A stretch of DNA of 6,873 bases from Bacteroidales bacterium UBA6244 (GTDB lineage: Bacteria; Bacteroidota; Bacteroidia; Bacteroidales; F082): positions 1 through 6,873 of the forward strand of contig DJVY01000241.1 in NCBI GenBank assembly GCA_002440885.1, read 5' to 3'. Shown here piece after piece: positions 5,106 through 6,873 of the stretch. Every line of letters begins with the position of its first letter. The stretch's first letter is position 1. The position numbers and the translations under genes are program-made. Below the pieces are notes generated by a model, which saw nothing but the letters and a program-made list of their open reading frames with translations, was not told where the DNA came from and did no database searches.

Positions 5106-6873
5106 ATGAAAAAATCATGCCTGTTATTTTTTGTTAACCTGGTTGCAATATCAGTATTAGTTGCGGAAAATCAAGTAGTAACGCTGAATACGGATGCCCA
5201 CAGTGGCACAGGAGGAGAACCGGGTGATCTTCGCTACGCTATTGAGAACGTTGGTGTAGGCGAAGAAATCACATTTTCACTTGCTTTTGGCTATGAGACC
5301 ATTACCCTGCAGGCCGAACTAACTATAGATAAGAGCTTAAGCATTGATGCTGACAACACAGCCGGATCGGGTACAGATATTACAATAAACGGTGCAGGTA
5401 CTGTTCGTGTGTTCAATATACCGTCGGGAAATGTGATGCTGGAAAACATGAAGCTTAATAATAGCTATACCAGCAGTAATGGTGGTGGTGGTATTTATAT
5501 TCATGGTGCTGATCTTACTCTGAATAATGTTAGCATTTCGAATTCGATCTCTTCCGGGGTTGATGGCGGTGGAATTTTTATTGAATCGGGAAGCCTTGTA
5601 ATGACGAATTGTACTCTTAGTAGCAATGAATGCCGGAACGGTTTTTGGGATACCTATGGCGGTGGTATTGCTGTAGCTTCCGGAGCAAGCCTTACAATAA
5701 CGGGAAGCACCATTTCAGGTAATTCGGCCGGTTCAAACGGAGGAGGAATTTATAATGCCGGTTTACTCACAATCAATAATTCAACCGTATCAGACAATAG
5801 TTGTAATAGTCATGGTGGCGGGGTTTATAATGCTGGTGTTCTGAACATCAATAATTCAAGTATTAGTCAGAACTCAGCAATTAACTCCGGTGGAGGAATT
5901 TATCATCATGAGGGCACTGTCAATGTTAAAAACTCTATTATAGCCCAAAATACAAATAATGATGATTATTATAAAAGCGGTGGTGCATTAGCAGACAATG
6001 GCTATAACATAGTTGAATATTCCAATGTAGGTGCCAACAGTGGCTTTGATCATATTAGCGATATATTATTTAATACAAAATATGGTGAAGGGGGTACTTC
6101 CTTCTCATCATGGACCAAAGGAGGAAGTGATGTTAGCGGTTCATTAAACCTGGCAACTGTTTTAGCTGATAATGGAGGTCCAACCAAAACTCTGGCTATT
6201 AGCCGGGGTAGTTTTGCCATTGGAGCAGGATTATACGACGAATCATTTGCCAGCGACCAAAGGGGTGAAAGCCGTTATAACCCACCCACCATAGGAGCTT
6301 ATGAATACCAGGGCATCAACATTACCTGGACTGGTGCCGCATCCACGGTATGGGAAACAGCAGGCAACTGGAATGGCGGCTCTGTTCCATTGTTGCAGGA
6401 TAATGTAATTGTCCCGTCTGGCATAAGCAATTATCCGGTTATTTCTTCTTCCTCTGAAGCCTCTTGCAATGATTTGGAAGTAGCTAACGGCGCAAGCCTC
6501 ACTATTAACGATGGTGGTTCCCTGATTACTAACGGTACCATCACTAACAACGGTTCTGTTGCGATGTTACGCACAATTACCGACAGCAAATGGCATCTCA
6601 TTTCAATCCCCTGCAACGGCATTAAGGCCAATACTTTCCTGGGTGATTACCTGCAGAGCTGGGACGAAATTACGCACAGCTGGACTGATATTGTTGATAA
6701 AGAAACTGTACTTGACACAAAAACCGGCTACGGACTTTGGGGAACCCCCGACAAGGCAACTTACACATACATTGGTACTCCTCTTACCGGAAACCAAAGT
6801 AAGCCTGTTACTTTTACAGAGTATTCCTCTGATCCGGAGGCTTTTGAAGGCGCCAACCTCCTCGGCAACCCCT
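5106..6873 (+). CDS. Choice-of-anchor Q-type beta-helix surface protein (3' end outside window, first 589 residues)
   Basis: The frame from this ATG is open to the window end, so the gene is cut at 3'. Residues 1-20 look like a signal peptide (MKKSCLLFFVNLVAISVLVA). The next ~80 residues carry the usual head of choice-of-anchor Q proteins (TLNTDAHSGTGGEPGDLRYAI, then ITL and LTI strands). Residues ~126-285 hold six GGG(I/V) repeats of a right-handed parallel beta-helix. The motif DQRGESR with IGAYE (residues 384-400) marks the end of the choice-of-anchor Q region. From residue 406 a second module begins: ITWTGA, VWETAGNW, SVPLLQDNVIVPSG, then GASLTI/GSLITNGTITN strands. From Trp496 comes 'WHLISIP ... 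SWDE ... GYGLWG ... ANLLGNP', the same module as in the T9SS gene at 3018. A T9SS C-terminal domain is expected beyond the window. Beta-helices of this type bind or act on polysaccharide or serve as adhesins; no catalytic residues could be assigned. The 251-base gap upstream suggests its own promoter. Confidence 0.85.
   Translation, partial: MKKSCLLFFVNLVAISVLVAENQVVTLNTDAHSGTGGEPGDLRYAIENVGVGEEITFSLAFGYETITLQAELTIDKSLSIDADNTAGSGTDITINGAGTVRVFNIPSGNVMLENMKLNNSYTSSNGGGGIYIHGADLTLNNVSISNSISSGVDGGGIFIESGSLVMTNCTLSSNECRNGFWDTYGGGIAVASGASLTITGSTISGNSAGSNGGGIYNAGLLTINNSTVSDNSCNSHGGGVYNAGVLNINNSSISQNSAINSGGGIYHHEGTVNVKNSIIAQNTNNDDYYKSGGALADNGYNIVEYSNVGANSGFDHISDILFNTKYGEGGTSFSSWTKGGSDVSGSLNLATVLADNGGPTKTLAISRGSFAIGAGLYDESFASDQRGESRYNPPTIGAYEYQGINITWTGAASTVWETAGNWNGGSVPLLQDNVIVPSGISNYPVISSSSEASCNDLEVANGASLTINDGGSLITNGTITNNGSVAMLRTITDSKWHLISIPCNGIKANTFLGDYLQSWDEITHSWTDIVDKETVLDTKTGYGLWGTPDKATYTYIGTPLTGNQSKPVTFTEYSSDPEAFEGANLLGNP
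5481..5960 (+). repeat. Six beta-helix repeats (GGG(I/V) units) in the choice-of-anchor Q protein
   Basis: Units begin at 5481, 5565, 5658, 5739, 5814 and 5889 (residues 126, 154, 185, 212, 237 and 262), so the period is 28, 31, 27, 25 and 25 residues. Each has GGG(I/V/A) then a strand with alternating hydrophobics, an Asn/Ser turn and a closing S-x-N (for example GGGIYNAGLLTINNSTVSDN). Units four and five keep exact 75-base spacing and share a 13-base identical stretch (atcaataattcaa at 5772 and 5847), indicating a fairly recent duplication of one helical coil. Confidence 0.85.

Noticed and set aside
5481..5960. CRISPR-like or non-coding direct repeats
   Set aside because: The repeats are in frame, vary in length by multiples of three and encode beta-helix coils.
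6431..6797. Two overlapping short minus-strand frames
   Set aside because: They overlap each other and run opposite to the beta-helix gene, whose frame is continuous through the region with recognisable motifs.

Overview
The window looks like chromosomal DNA of a member of the Bacteroidota, probably an environmental Bacteroidia- or Cytophaga-like lineage. Four things point there: a type IX secretion (T9SS) type A sorting domain at the end of one protein, signal peptides followed by Gln (the Bacteroidetes 'Q-rule'), A-rich start regions mostly without a Shine-Dalgarno sequence, and secreted 'tail fiber domain' proteins ending in a peptidase S74 / intramolecular chaperone domain. Nothing seen allows a genus call.

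All genes are on the plus strand. From 1 to 4854 there are five tightly packed genes with gaps of 11, 8, 5 and 13 bases, most likely one operon. They are: (1) the 3' end of a protein with an S74 domain and a coiled coil; (2) a complete 499-residue secreted S74 protein; (3) a complete 364-residue secreted S74 protein; (4) a 532-residue secreted protein with a T9SS type A C-terminal domain; (5) a 74-residue protein with a signal peptide, a proline run and a PID-type C-terminal segment. A 251-base gap (4855-5105) follows. Gene 6 starts at 5106 and is still open at the window end. It encodes a secreted right-handed beta-helix protein of the choice-of-anchor Q type, followed by the same surface-protein module that gene 4 carries.

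Every gene whose start is visible (2 to 6) encodes an exported protein; gene 1 lacks its 5' end, but its close relatives here are exported. Genes 1-3 are paralogues from tandem duplication: they share the Ser/Lys S74 motif and a terminal coiled coil, and genes 2 and 3 also share a QSVGIN mature N-terminus and GxVGIGTT repeats. In phage tail spikes and endosialidases this C-terminal domain drives trimerisation and then cleaves itself off, so genes 1-3 probably make trimeric fibre-like surface or periplasmic proteins. Genes 4 and 6 share a beta-rich repeat plus a 'WHxxS-P ... GNP' module typical of T9SS cargo. The joint role of this surface set is unknown; adhesion or cell-envelope decoration is an inference. 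No mobile element, RNA gene, CRISPR array or defence gene was recognised.
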